Source: Candidatus Desantisbacteria bacterium CG1_02_49_89
GTDB taxonomy: Bacteria > Desantisbacteria > UBA1551
Reading direction: 5' to 3'
NCBI GenBank assembly: GCA_001871075.1
Contig: MNUP01000051.1
Span: 1-45,225 of the forward strand
DNA: 45,225 bases
Shown piece by piece: positions 8,414-15,395 of the stretch (position 1 is its first letter; each line of letters begins with the position of its first letter). The notes beneath the pieces were generated by a model. That model saw only the letters and a list, made by a program, of their open reading frames with translations, ran no database searches and was not told where the DNA came from. A program made the position numbers and the translations under genes.

Positions 8414-8455
8414 ATCATCCCCACCTTACTCCTCCCCTGTCAAAGGGGAGGAAAT
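8414..8455. repeat. 42-bp direct repeat, copy 1 (right of the DUF559 gene in coding sense)
   Basis: This 42-base segment is a direct repeat of 8921-8962 with three mismatches. Its core is the hairpin CCTCCCCTgtcaaAGGGGAGG. The two copies frame the DUF559 gene. Confidence 0.85.
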
Positions 8456-8480
8456 ATATGATAAATATCATATAAGAAAA

Positions 8481-8921
8481 TTATCTCCTCTCCCCCCTTT
8501 GATTTAAGCTATTTCCATAATCTTCCTCCCCCTTAATGGGGGAGGATTGAGGTGGGGGTGAATGTAGTGGGAGAGGATTAAGGTGAGGGGACAATATTTT
8601 TAATCTTATTAATTCCAATACTCCCTCTGTGTTTTGAAAAACTTCATTGTCCCAGAATCTTAAAACCGTGAATCCCTGCCCCGTTAACCATTTATCCCGT
8701 TCTCTGTCTTTTACACTTTCGCTATGCTGGCTTCCATCCAATTCTACTATTACTTTTCTTTCAAAACAAACAAAATCAGCTACATATCTTCCTATTGGTG
8801 CTTGCCGGCGAAACTTGAGTCCTTCTATCTGCCGCCTTGCCAGATATTTCCATAAATGCCTTTCGGCATCAGTAGGATTATTTCTCAGGTTGCGAGAGAA
8901 AACCGCAATTTCTTTTTTCAA
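8481..8921 (-). CDS. DUF559 (Vsr/PD-(D/E)XK-like) endonuclease-domain protein with repeat-derived tail
   Basis: Residues 1-112 of 146 match the DUF559 family, a PD-(D/E)XK-fold domain related to very-short-patch repair nucleases. NPTDAERHLWKYLARRQIEG is the conserved opening; VADFVCFERKVIVELDGSQH carries the likely metal-binding D and the E of ELDGSQH, and GFTVLRFWDNEV closes the core. From about residue 113 the protein (HLNPLPLHSPPP...) is translated directly from intergenic C-rich repeat sequence. The TTG start at 8921 is the first base of the left 42-base repeat, whose GGCGGGGATGA serves as ribosome site. Both ends of the gene are therefore made of repeat. Function is unknown; a role in repair or in spread of the repeats is possible. 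Confidence 0.8.
   Translation of the reverse strand: MKKEIAVFSRNLRNNPTDAERHLWKYLARRQIEGLKFRRQAPIGRYVADFVCFERKVIVELDGSQHSESVKDRERDKWLTGQGFTVLRFWDNEVFQNTEGVLELIRLKILSPHLNPLPLHSPPPQSSPIKGEEDYGNSLNQRGERR
8518..8592. repeat. Inverted C-rich palindromic repeats inside the DUF559 3' end
   Basis: CCTCCCCCttaatGGGGGAGG (about 8525-8545), followed by ATTGAGGTGGGGGTGAAT and a second half copy (GGGAGAGGATTAAGGTGAGG, about 8569-8588), is the reverse orientation of the 42-base repeats at 8414 and 8921. The DUF559 stop codon and its last ~35 codons come from it. Confidence 0.7.
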
Positions 8922-8962
8922 TCATCCCCGCCTTAATCCTCCCCTATCAAAGGGGAGGAAAT
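8921..8962. repeat. 42-bp direct repeat, copy 2
   Basis: This direct repeat of 8414-8455 matches it at 39 of 42 positions. The hairpin CCTCCCCTatcaaAGGGGAGG lies 10 bases 3' of the clpB stop and could also act as an mRNA-end hairpin. Its other end provides the DUF559 start region. Confidence 0.85.
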
Positions 8963-8971
8963 TTTGTGGAC

Positions 8972-11554
8972 TTATTTTTTAAGGAAAACTACCTCATTCT
9001 TCTTCAGGTCAGCCGTGACCTTGTCACCTTCTTTTATCTCCCCTGAAAGTATTTTCGCGGCGAGCGGGTTCTGTATGTAGTTCTGCAAAGCGCGCTTCAA
9101 AGGCCGTGCCCCGTATGACGGGTCAAACCCCGCCTTCGCTATGAATTCTTTCATGCTGTCGGTAAGCGTTATCTCTATTTTCCTGTCCGCGAGCATCCGC
9201 AGCAAAAACCCGGCCTGGATCTCCACTATTTTTTTCAGGTCATCCGTGCTGAGGTTCCTGAATATTATGATCTCGTCCACGCGGTTGAGGAACTCGGGCC
9301 TGAACGTTTTCCTCAACTCGTCCATCACCCTGTTCCTCGCTGCCTGGGGGTTATCCCCCACCTCGGCTATAATGTGGCTTCCCACGTTTGACGTCATTAT
9401 TATTATGGTGTTCTTGAAATCCACTGTCCTGCCCTGCCCGTCTGTCAGCCTGCCGTCGTCCAGGATCTGCAGCAGTATATTGAAAACGTCCGGGTGCGCC
9501 TTTTCTATCTCGTCGAAAAGCAGCACTGAATACGGCCTTCTGCGCACTGCTTCCGTGAGATACCCGCCTTCCTCGTATCCCACGTATCCGGGAGGCGCGC
9601 CTATCATCCTTGAAACCGTGTGCTTTTCCATGAATTCGGACATATCCATCCGCACCATCGCCCGCTCGTCGTCAAACAAAAATTCCGCGAGCGCCCGCGC
9701 GAGCTCAGTCTTCCCCACGCCTGTAGGCCCCATGAAAATGAACGAGCCTATCGGCCTGTTCTTGTCCTGCAGGCCGGCCCTTGCCCGCCTTACCGCCTCA
9801 GCCACCGCCTTCACTGCTTCATCCTGTCCGACAACCCTCTGCTTTATCTTTTCTTCCATGTGCAGGAGTTTCTGCTTCTCTGTTTCCAGCATCCTCGCGA
9901 CCGGTATGCCCGTCCATTTTGAAAGCACTTCCGCTATGTCTTCCTCGTCAACAACTTCCTTCAGCATCTTTGTTTTCTTCTGCATCTCTTCCAGGGCATT
10001 TGATTCTTTTTCCAATTTTTTCTGCAGTTCTATCAGGGTCCCGTACCTCAGCTGGGAAACCTTTTCAAGCTCTCCCTTCCTTTCAGCCAGCTGTTCCTCT
10101 GTCCTGGCCTTCTCTATCTCGGCTTTTACCTGGCGGATCTTCTTTATCGCCTCTTTTTCCTTCTGCCAGTGGGCTTTCAGCCCGGAATTCTTCTCTTTCA
10201 GGTCCGAAAGGTCCTTTTCGATCTTCTTCAGCCGTTCGACCGCGCTCTTGTCCAGCTGGAGCTGGGTCCCTTTGGGATCCGTTTCTTTTTTAAGCGCGGC
10301 CCTTTCAATTTCAAGCTGGCGGACGTGCCGCTCTATCTCGTCTATCTCAGTGGGCATGCTGTCTATCTCAATGCGCAGGTGTGAGCAGGCTTCATCCACA
10401 AGGTCTATGGCCTTGTCAGGCAAAAACCTTCCGGAAATATATCTGTTTGAAAGCACGGCTGCCTGCACAAGCGCCTCGTCCTTGATCTTCACTCCGTGAT
10501 GCACCTCGTACCGCTCTTTAAGCCCGCGCAGGATAGCTATGGTGTCGTCAACCGTGGGCTCGCCCACGAAAACCGTCTGGAACCTGCGTTCAAGAGCAGC
10601 GTCCTTCTCTATGCTCTTCCTGTATTCGTCAAGCGTGGTGGCACCGATGCAGCGCAGTTCTCCGCGGGCGAGCGCGGGTTTTAGCATGTTCGCGGCGTCT
10701 ATCGCGCCTTCCGCTGCCCCTGCTCCGACAAGCGTGTGCAGTTCGTCAATAAAACAGATGATCCTGCCCTCTGACTGCGTGATCTCTTTTAAAACCGCTT
10801 TCAGCCTGTTCTCAAACTCGCCGCGGTATTTCGCACCCGCAACAAGAGAACCCATGTCAAGGGCGAGTATTACCTTTTCTTTAAGGGTTTCCGGAATGTC
10901 GCCGTTGGCTATGCGCTGGGCAAGGCCTTCGACTATAGCTGTCTTGCCAACTCCTGCCTCGCCGATCAGCACCGGATTATTCTTCGTGCGGCGGCTCAAA
11001 ACCTGGATAACGCGGCGTATCTCGTCATCCCTGCCTATAACCGGGTCCAGTTTTCCCTTTTTCGCGAGGGCAGTCAGGTCCCTCGTGTATTTTTCCAGCG
11101 CCTGGTATTTCTCTTCCGGTTCCTGGTCTGTCACGTTCTGCCCTCCCCTTATTTCTTTTAAAATATTCAAAACAGCGTCTTTTGAGACGCCGGTGTCTTT
11201 CATTTCCCCCGCGATAGCAAGGAACAGGTGCTCTGTCGAGACGAATTCGTCCTTAAGGGCTTTCGCCTCTTCAAACGCCTTGTCGAAGATCCTGCCAAGC
11301 CTCTGCGAAAGGAAAACCTGCACCTCGCCCTGCACCTGCGGCATGGTTTCGATCTTCGAAACCATCTTTCCCGCGAGGTCGCCTGGGTCCTTGCCGGCTT
11401 TTTCAAGGATGGACGGTATAAGCCCGCCCTCCTGTTCCAGAAGCGCGAGCAGAAGGTGTTCGGCATCTATCTGCTGGTTATTGTGCTTCCGCGCGATCTC
11501 CTGCGCGGCTGCAACCGCCTCCTGCGCTTTGATTGTCAGCTTTTCAAACTTCAT
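8972..11554 (-). CDS. clpB: ClpB disaggregase (AAA+ chaperone)
   Basis: The 860-aa protein is a full-length ClpB/Hsp104 family ATP-driven disaggregase that works with DnaK in the cytoplasm. It has an N-terminal Clp_N repeat domain (about 1-145), a first AAA+ module with Walker A GEAGVGKT and Walker [11 protein letters not shown], and a long coiled-coil middle domain (about 400-530, rich in K/E heptads). A second AAA+ module has GPTGVGKT and [16 protein letters not shown], and a C-terminal ClpB_D2-small domain follows. No IGF/IGL ClpP-binding loop is seen, as expected for ClpB rather than ClpA/ClpX. The ATG is preceded by AAGGAACGGGC. Palindromes in the upstream spacer (11571-11591 and 11655-11672) may be repeats or operators; no CIRCE element is evident. 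Confidence 0.97.
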   Translation of the reverse strand: MKFEKLTIKAQEAVAAAQEIARKHNNQQIDAEHLLLALLEQEGGLIPSILEKAGKDPGDLAGKMVSKIETMPQVQGEVQVFLSQRLGRIFDKAFEEAKALKDEFVSTEHLFLAIAGEMKDTGVSKDAVLNILKEIRGGQNVTDQEPEEKYQALEKYTRDLTALAKKGKLDPVIGRDDEIRRVIQVLSRRTKNNPVLIGEAGVGKTAIVEGLAQRIANGDIPETLKEKVILALDMGSLVAGAKYRGEFENRLKAVLKEITQSEGRIICFIDELHTLVGAGAAEGAIDAANMLKPALARGELRCIGATTLDEYRKSIEKDAALERRFQTVFVGEPTVDDTIAILRGLKERYEVHHGVKIKDEALVQAAVLSNRYISGRFLPDKAIDLVDEACSHLRIEIDSMPTEIDEIERHVRQLEIERAALKKETDPKGTQLQLDKSAVERLKKIEKDLSDLKEKNSGLKAHWQKEKEAIKKIRQVKAEIEKARTEEQLAERKGELEKVSQLRYGTLIELQKKLEKESNALEEMQKKTKMLKEVVDEEDIAEVLSKWTGIPVARMLETEKQKLLHMEEKIKQRVVGQDEAVKAVAEAVRRARAGLQDKNRPIGSFIFMGPTGVGKTELARALAEFLFDDERAMVRMDMSEFMEKHTVSRMIGAPPGYVGYEEGGYLTEAVRRRPYSVLLFDEIEKAHPDVFNILLQILDDGRLTDGQGRTVDFKNTIIIMTSNVGSHIIAEVGDNPQAARNRVMDELRKTFRPEFLNRVDEIIIFRNLSTDDLKKIVEIQAGFLLRMLADRKIEITLTDSMKEFIAKAGFDPSYGARPLKRALQNYIQNPLAAKILSGEIKEGDKVTADLKKNEVVFLKK

Positions 11555-11570
11555 GCCCGTTCCTTACCTT

Positions 11571-11591
11571 TTCCAACCTCGTAGGTTGGAA
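11571..11591. repeat. Perfect 9-bp inverted repeat upstream of clpB
   Basis: TTCCAACCTcgtAGGTTGGAA lies 17 bases upstream of the clpB start. A second palindrome, GCAAACCTaaAGGTTTGC, is at 11655-11672, and a GGGGatatcaCCCC is between them near 11616. The ACCTnnnAGGT core recurs in spacers at 19317 and 22816, so these are more likely dispersed repeats than a clpB-specific operator. Confidence 0.6.
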
Positions 11592-11694
11592 TGGTTTATT
11601 AGGGGTAAAATGAAGGGGATATCACCCCATTTTCATCCATATAAAATATAATCAGCAAACCTAAAGGTTTGCCCTACGATAAAAATCCTTGTTG

Positions 11695-11726
11695 TTGCGT
11701 TGACATGTTGATACGTTGACACGCTT
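11695..11726 (-). repeat. GTGTCAACG word array with CAAGGATTT box, 3' of the 722-aa gene
   Basis: In the coding sense the array GCGTGTCAACGTATCAACAT... begins at the stop codon (11725-11727) of the upstream-transcribed gene and ends CAACAACAAGGATTTTTAT. It is one of six arrays with the same words; the others are at 15351, 22929, 26921, 38200 and 40779. Confidence 0.75.
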
Positions 11727-13893
11727 ATTGGTTTGGTGCCTTCTCAAGCAGTCGGATAAAATCTATTTCAACGTTGGAGTCCGGGACAGAGTTGGGGTCA
11801 AAACGCAATTCGCTGATATTCCCTACCCAGGAGTCCTTCTCGCCCAGGTCCACCAGGTATTCGTGGAACTCATTATCCGGCTTTAATTTGAAGGTCTTGC
11901 TGTTTTGCTCGCTGACAGGGCCCTGGTCGTTCGCCCAGAACAGCTGGGCCGAGGAACCTTTGTCTATCTTCATTTTTATAAGCGCGAACCTGTATTTCGA
12001 AGAGTCGATCTCAACCCGGCACAGGAACGAAGGGTCATTCGTCTCGATCTTCGCCTTCATCGCGCCGTTGTCCGCGTCCACGTCAGCCAGGTTCTGCAAA
12101 ACTATCCAGCCTTCGCAGTCGCCGTCCTTATTGAACTCCCACGCTGTTTTTGATGCCTGCTCCTCGATCTTTTTCGGCTCTTTTGACCTGTATATCCTTA
12201 TCCAGTCTATCTCTATCTCGTCGCCCGCAAGCCCTATGTCAAACCTCAGCTTGTCCAGCGTGCCTTTCCACTTGCCTTCCGGCTTTTTGAATATCTGGTA
12301 CGTGTGCCATTTGCCGTCCCCCTCAAGCCCTATCCAGAACGATTTATCCTGCGAAAGGCCTGGCTCTCTTTCCGTGGAGTAAAAAACCTCGGTTCCCATA
12401 ACGTTCTCGCTTGTCCTCATCCTCAGGGCGATGCATTCTATGTCCTTCACGTCCGCGTCCACACCCTGGGTCGTGAGCTGGGGGTCTTCCCCAACCACCT
12501 TTGTCTTGAGCGTTCCATCCGATATTTCCGGGTTCTCAACCTGGTACGGGAACCAGCCCTCGTTACTTCCGGATTCGAATTCCCATTCCTTTATAGTGTC
12601 TGTTTTCGGAAGGGGCTTGTCCTTCTCAACCTGCGTTGTGCGGACTGCCAAAGGCGGGGGTGTATACGCTCTTTTCTCAAGCGCCGCTGCCTTCGCGGTC
12701 TCTGTTTCGTTCAGCACGCTGAAACTTTTTATCTTTTCCGCGGTTGGAACCAGGTCAGTATGGGCTTCCGGAGCGCCTGGAGCAAAAACCTTCCTAACTT
12801 TGTCCAGGAACTCGAATTTGAATTCCTTGTCCGGCTCGATATAGCTTCCCTCTCCCCACTCGTTCCAGGCTTCTATGATAGCAAGGTTTGTCCTTTTATC
12901 GATATATTTAAGACCTATTCGGCACATCTCCTCGAATTTATCCGGGGTTTTCCCGGTTATGACAGCCGCGTTCTCCCTTGCCCTGGGCCTGTCATCCCAG
13001 TTCGAGCCTATGGGCACGATGTACGGCAGCTTTATCGACTTCGTCACTGTCCTCCACATTGTTTCAAAATGCTTTGTCATTTCCTCGTATGGAAGAGAAA
13101 ATCCCCTTTTAAACTCGTATTTTGAATTCACGTCAGCGCCGTAATAGGAATAGGAAGTGAAAGCTGCGAACCCCGCTTCGGTATACGCGCTGCCTGTGCC
13201 CAGGGCTACAAGATATATGTCCTTTATCCCTTTTGAGCGCAGGACCTTGTTCATTTCCGCGAGCGTTTCCCTGAAACCCTCAGGCCCGCTGCTGCCCTGG
13301 ATCAAAGCTTCGGGAACAAAGACCATAACCACCGGCCTTCCGTCCACGCACAGGTAATTAGGGAGCCTGAAATAGTTGCCGGCAAGATATTCTGTCATCT
13401 CGACAAGCGCTTTGCGGCTGAAATCCATTTCAGCCGGCTTCCCGTCTTTCTTCCAGTCCAGGGCGTGGTTGCACCAGTGCACGCAGAACTTCATCATATC
13501 CGCGTATTTTGCTTTCAGGAATCCCTGTTCCAGGGAACGGGCCAGCCTTTTTTCACCCGCGTTCCAGTACCAGTCGAACGAGAACCAGGAAATGCCGTGT
13601 TCAACCGCCCATTTTATGTGCCAGTCGTTTACCTCAGGCAGGGAATCATCGTAAAAACCCAGGAGCGGCCTTGGGCCCGGCTGTTTCGCCACGCAGAGTT
13701 TCCACTCGCTGTCCTCGTCATGCGTCTTGTACGGGTAATCCCCTCTGCCCTTGTCCCTGTACCAGCCAGGAAAAATGTAAACGCCCAGGCTTACGCCGCT
13801 CTTCACCGGCTCCGGGGCCGGGACATACCCGCCTTCCCATACCTTCATCTCAGCGACTCCTGAAACGGTGAACGCGAACAAAACCAAAAGCAT
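11725..13893 (-). CDS. Secreted WbsX/GH99-like protein with two C-terminal beta-sandwich modules
   Basis: After a signal-like N-terminus (MLLVLFAFTVSGVAE) residues 30-370 resemble the WbsX/GH99-like TIM-barrel family. The patterns are GVYIFPGWYRDKGRG, an HGISWFSFDWYW segment and IIEAWNEWGEGSYIEPD, where the acidic residues near the barrel end are typical of this family. Two related modules follow (about 435-560 and 585-715). Both start WEF...EGW and end with a conserved EIEIDWIRI or VEIDFIRL strand, which suggests tandem carbohydrate-binding domains. The ATG at 13893 lacks a ribosome site. Upstream in frame, an ATT at 13914 follows GAGGTGAGGGGG and would add ITKRIFI, a better signal-peptide n-region, so a rare ATT start is possible. 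The substrate is unknown. Confidence 0.78.
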   Translation of the reverse strand: MLLVLFAFTVSGVAEMKVWEGGYVPAPEPVKSGVSLGVYIFPGWYRDKGRGDYPYKTHDEDSEWKLCVAKQPGPRPLLGFYDDSLPEVNDWHIKWAVEHGISWFSFDWYWNAGEKRLARSLEQGFLKAKYADMMKFCVHWCNHALDWKKDGKPAEMDFSRKALVEMTEYLAGNYFRLPNYLCVDGRPVVMVFVPEALIQGSSGPEGFRETLAEMNKVLRSKGIKDIYLVALGTGSAYTEAGFAAFTSYSYYGADVNSKYEFKRGFSLPYEEMTKHFETMWRTVTKSIKLPYIVPIGSNWDDRPRARENAAVITGKTPDKFEEMCRIGLKYIDKRTNLAIIEAWNEWGEGSYIEPDKEFKFEFLDKVRKVFAPGAPEAHTDLVPTAEKIKSFSVLNETETAKAAALEKRAYTPPPLAVRTTQVEKDKPLPKTDTIKEWEFESGSNEGWFPYQVENPEISDGTLKTKVVGEDPQLTTQGVDADVKDIECIALRMRTSENVMGTEVFYSTEREPGLSQDKSFWIGLEGDGKWHTYQIFKKPEGKWKGTLDKLRFDIGLAGDEIEIDWIRIYRSKEPKKIEEQASKTAWEFNKDGDCEGWIVLQNLADVDADNGAMKAKIETNDPSFLCRVEIDSSKYRFALIKMKIDKGSSAQLFWANDQGPVSEQNSKTFKLKPDNEFHEYLVDLGEKDSWVGNISELRFDPNSVPDSNVEIDFIRLLEKAPNQ

Positions 13894-13914
13894 AATAAAT
13901 ATTCTTTTCGTAAT

Positions 13915-14125
13915 AACCCCCTCACCTCAATCCTCTCCCTCATACAACACCCCCATCTCAATCTTCCCCCATCGGAGGGGGAAGAAGATTTAGGAACAAT
14001 AAATTGAAGGGGGCGAGGAAGAATTTGGAATTTACATTTTTCATTTTGCATTTTGTTGAGCTGGTAGCGAAATCCCCCCTGCTTGCCCATTCAGGGCAGG
14101 GGGGGCATTTTGACTTTTGACTTTA
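13915..14125. other. Spacer with C-rich repeats and a bulged hairpin
   Basis: C-rich palindromic repeats like those around the DUF559 gene occupy about 13917-13990. At 14074-14105 there is a hairpin with lower stem CCCCCCT/AGGGGGG, a one-sided 4-nt bulge GCTT and upper stem GCCC/GGGC. This is the same geometry as hairpin 2 of the dispersed palindromic units. No gene is supported. Confidence 0.6.
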
Positions 14126-15070
14126 TTATTTAAAAACTGCCATTCTCTGCCCTATCGTTTTCAGGTCCGCCTCTATCTCGTCCGCTGTTTTTCCGGCAGT
14201 TTCGACCTCAAAAACTTTCACCTTCTGCTCCGCTTCCTTGAACGACGCTTCTATCCTCTTCAGCCAGTTGGCAAGATAGATGAAAACCGGGTCCTCGCTC
14301 GCTTCGCCCGCTACGCTCGCAATCCCGCCTGCTTTCTTCGTAAGCGCTTCCCATAAAGCCTTCTGGATTTTCAACTTCTCTTCGGTCTTTGCCCTGAGCG
14401 TCTGCTCGTCCGCTGTGTGCACTATGCCGAACACTTCCACATTGCTGAACACCACCGCGGTTGTGCCCGGGTTGAACCTTCTCGCTGAAAGCATGATCCT
14501 GCCGGCTTTCGGCGCGGGAATGTCAGCGAGATTATCATCCAGGATGTCTATCACACCCTTGCCGTCTATTTTGATCGCTATGCGGTTTGATTCGGCCTTT
14601 ATTTCAAGGCTGTGCCACTTGCCGTCCATTACCGCGCACCCGTACTGGGCAAGCGGGTTGTTATCGCCTGTGCTTGCGCCTTCGTTCGCCTTGTGCAGGT
14701 ATGCCCCGGAAGCGTAGAAACCCAGGGTGTAGTTCGTGCCCTGGTCCAGGAACCGAAACCCTATCCACGGCCCGTCCCTCCAGTCACCCCCGACCTCCAG
14801 CACCTTGAACTTTAATTTTAAAATGTAATCCTGCCATGCCTCATCCCCTGCAGCAGCGCCCACCGCGGAAAAACCGCCTGTGCCGCTGTTCTTTCCTTCA
14901 AACCCTTCCTCCGTCACTTCCCAGTTCCCGTTCATTATGTCCCACGCCGGCGATGCGTCTGCCCCGGTCTTGTAGTTCTTGAAGTTGTCCGAGAACAGCA
15001 GTTTCTCCGCCGCAAAAGCAGTGCCTGCGGCCAGCAGGATCATTCCCAAAATAATCGCGATTTTTTTCAT
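14126..15070 (-). CDS. Secreted concanavalin-like (DUF1080/LamG-type) domain protein
   Basis: The 314-aa product starts with a signal peptide (MKKIAIILGMILLAAGTAFA). Residues 22-215 form one beta-sandwich of the DUF1080/concanavalin type: LLFSDNF opening, GNWEVTEEGFEG, GPWIGFRFLDQGTNYTLGFY, GKWHSLEIKAESNRIAIKID and VVFSNVEVFG. This pattern is common in proteins that bind or process sugars outside the cytoplasm. The remaining ~95 residues are helical and Lys/Glu/Ala-rich, possibly a coiled coil or cell-surface anchor. The ribosome site GGAGATAAT precedes the ATG. It stands near the large glycan-related secreted proteins. Catalytic activity cannot be assigned. Confidence 0.72.
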   Translation of the reverse strand: MKKIAIILGMILLAAGTAFAAEKLLFSDNFKNYKTGADASPAWDIMNGNWEVTEEGFEGKNSGTGGFSAVGAAAGDEAWQDYILKLKFKVLEVGGDWRDGPWIGFRFLDQGTNYTLGFYASGAYLHKANEGASTGDNNPLAQYGCAVMDGKWHSLEIKAESNRIAIKIDGKGVIDILDDNLADIPAPKAGRIMLSARRFNPGTTAVVFSNVEVFGIVHTADEQTLRAKTEEKLKIQKALWEALTKKAGGIASVAGEASEDPVFIYLANWLKRIEASFKEAEQKVKVFEVETAGKTADEIEADLKTIGQRMAVFK

Positions 15071-15131
15071 ATTATCTCCAAGGATAAGGATTTTTTAAGA
15101 ACTGGCATAGAACCTTAGGAATAGAGCCTTC

Positions 15132-15183
15132 AGGAGTAGACCCTTTAGGGTCGTAAAACAACGGGGCTAAAGCCCCTACTCCT
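15132..15183. repeat. Three-stem repeat (AGGAGTAG type), copy 1
   Basis: The outer stem AGGAGTAG/CTACTCCT encloses two hairpins, ACCCTttAGGGT and GGGGCTaaAGCCCC, giving a three-way-junction shape. A copy with one mismatch in about 50 bases is at 30970-31020. The GAATAGAGCCTT just before it looks like a decayed further arm. Confidence 0.8.
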
Positions 15184-15286
15184 AAATACGCACTAACCTT
15201 CTTTATTTATCAGGGCTCCCTCCTTAAAGATTTCCTCCTTAAAAAATTGGCGGACAAGGGCGGGTCTTCGAAAAGCCCTGAGCTAT

Positions 15287-15334
15287 CCGCCCCGATGTCC
15301 ATCGGGGCGAGACCTCACCCCAAAGGGGCGGGCG
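15287..15334. repeat. CCCCGATG..CATCGGGG palindromic repeat, copy 1
   Basis: GCCCCGATGtccATCGGGGC is followed by GAGACCTCACCCC and an AAAGGGGC complement. The same sequence is at 22859-22905, and a shorter copy is inside a gene at 40971-41000. Confidence 0.75.
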
Positions 15335-15350
15335 ATAAAAATCCTTGTTT

Positions 15351-15390
15351 TTGCGTTGACACGCTGACACGCTGACACGTTGACACGCTT
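15351..15390 (-). repeat. GTGTCAACG word array with CAAGGATTT box
   Basis: Reading leftward from 9 bases after the stop of the 1295-aa gene, four copies of a 9-base word (GCGTGTCAA, CGTGTCAG and similar) are followed by CGCAAAAACAAGGATTTTTA. It is in the same gene-end position as at 11695. Confidence 0.75.
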
Positions 15391-15395
15391 TTAGC

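Noticed and set aside
9141-10499. Long plus-strand open frame opposite clpB
   Set aside because: It is the antisense of a clear clpB gene; its product is Ser/Phe/Ile-rich low-complexity sequence with no domain, as expected for a shadow frame.
11571-11591. CIRCE or HrcA operator for clpB
   Set aside because: The 9-bp arms and 3-base spacer do not match the CIRCE consensus TTAGCACTC-N9-GAGTGCTAA.
13845-14090. 81-codon minus-strand frame in the spacer before the WbsX-like gene
   Set aside because: It is translated from C-rich palindromic repeats and has no protein-like pattern.
15132-15183. tRNA-like gene because of the multi-stem shape
   Set aside because: It lacks an anticodon stem-loop of the right size, the T-loop GTTCRA and an acceptor stem of 7 pairs with proper spacing.
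15351-15390. CRISPR array
   Set aside because: The repeated words are only about 9 bases, directly adjacent and degenerate, with no unique spacers and no cas genes.
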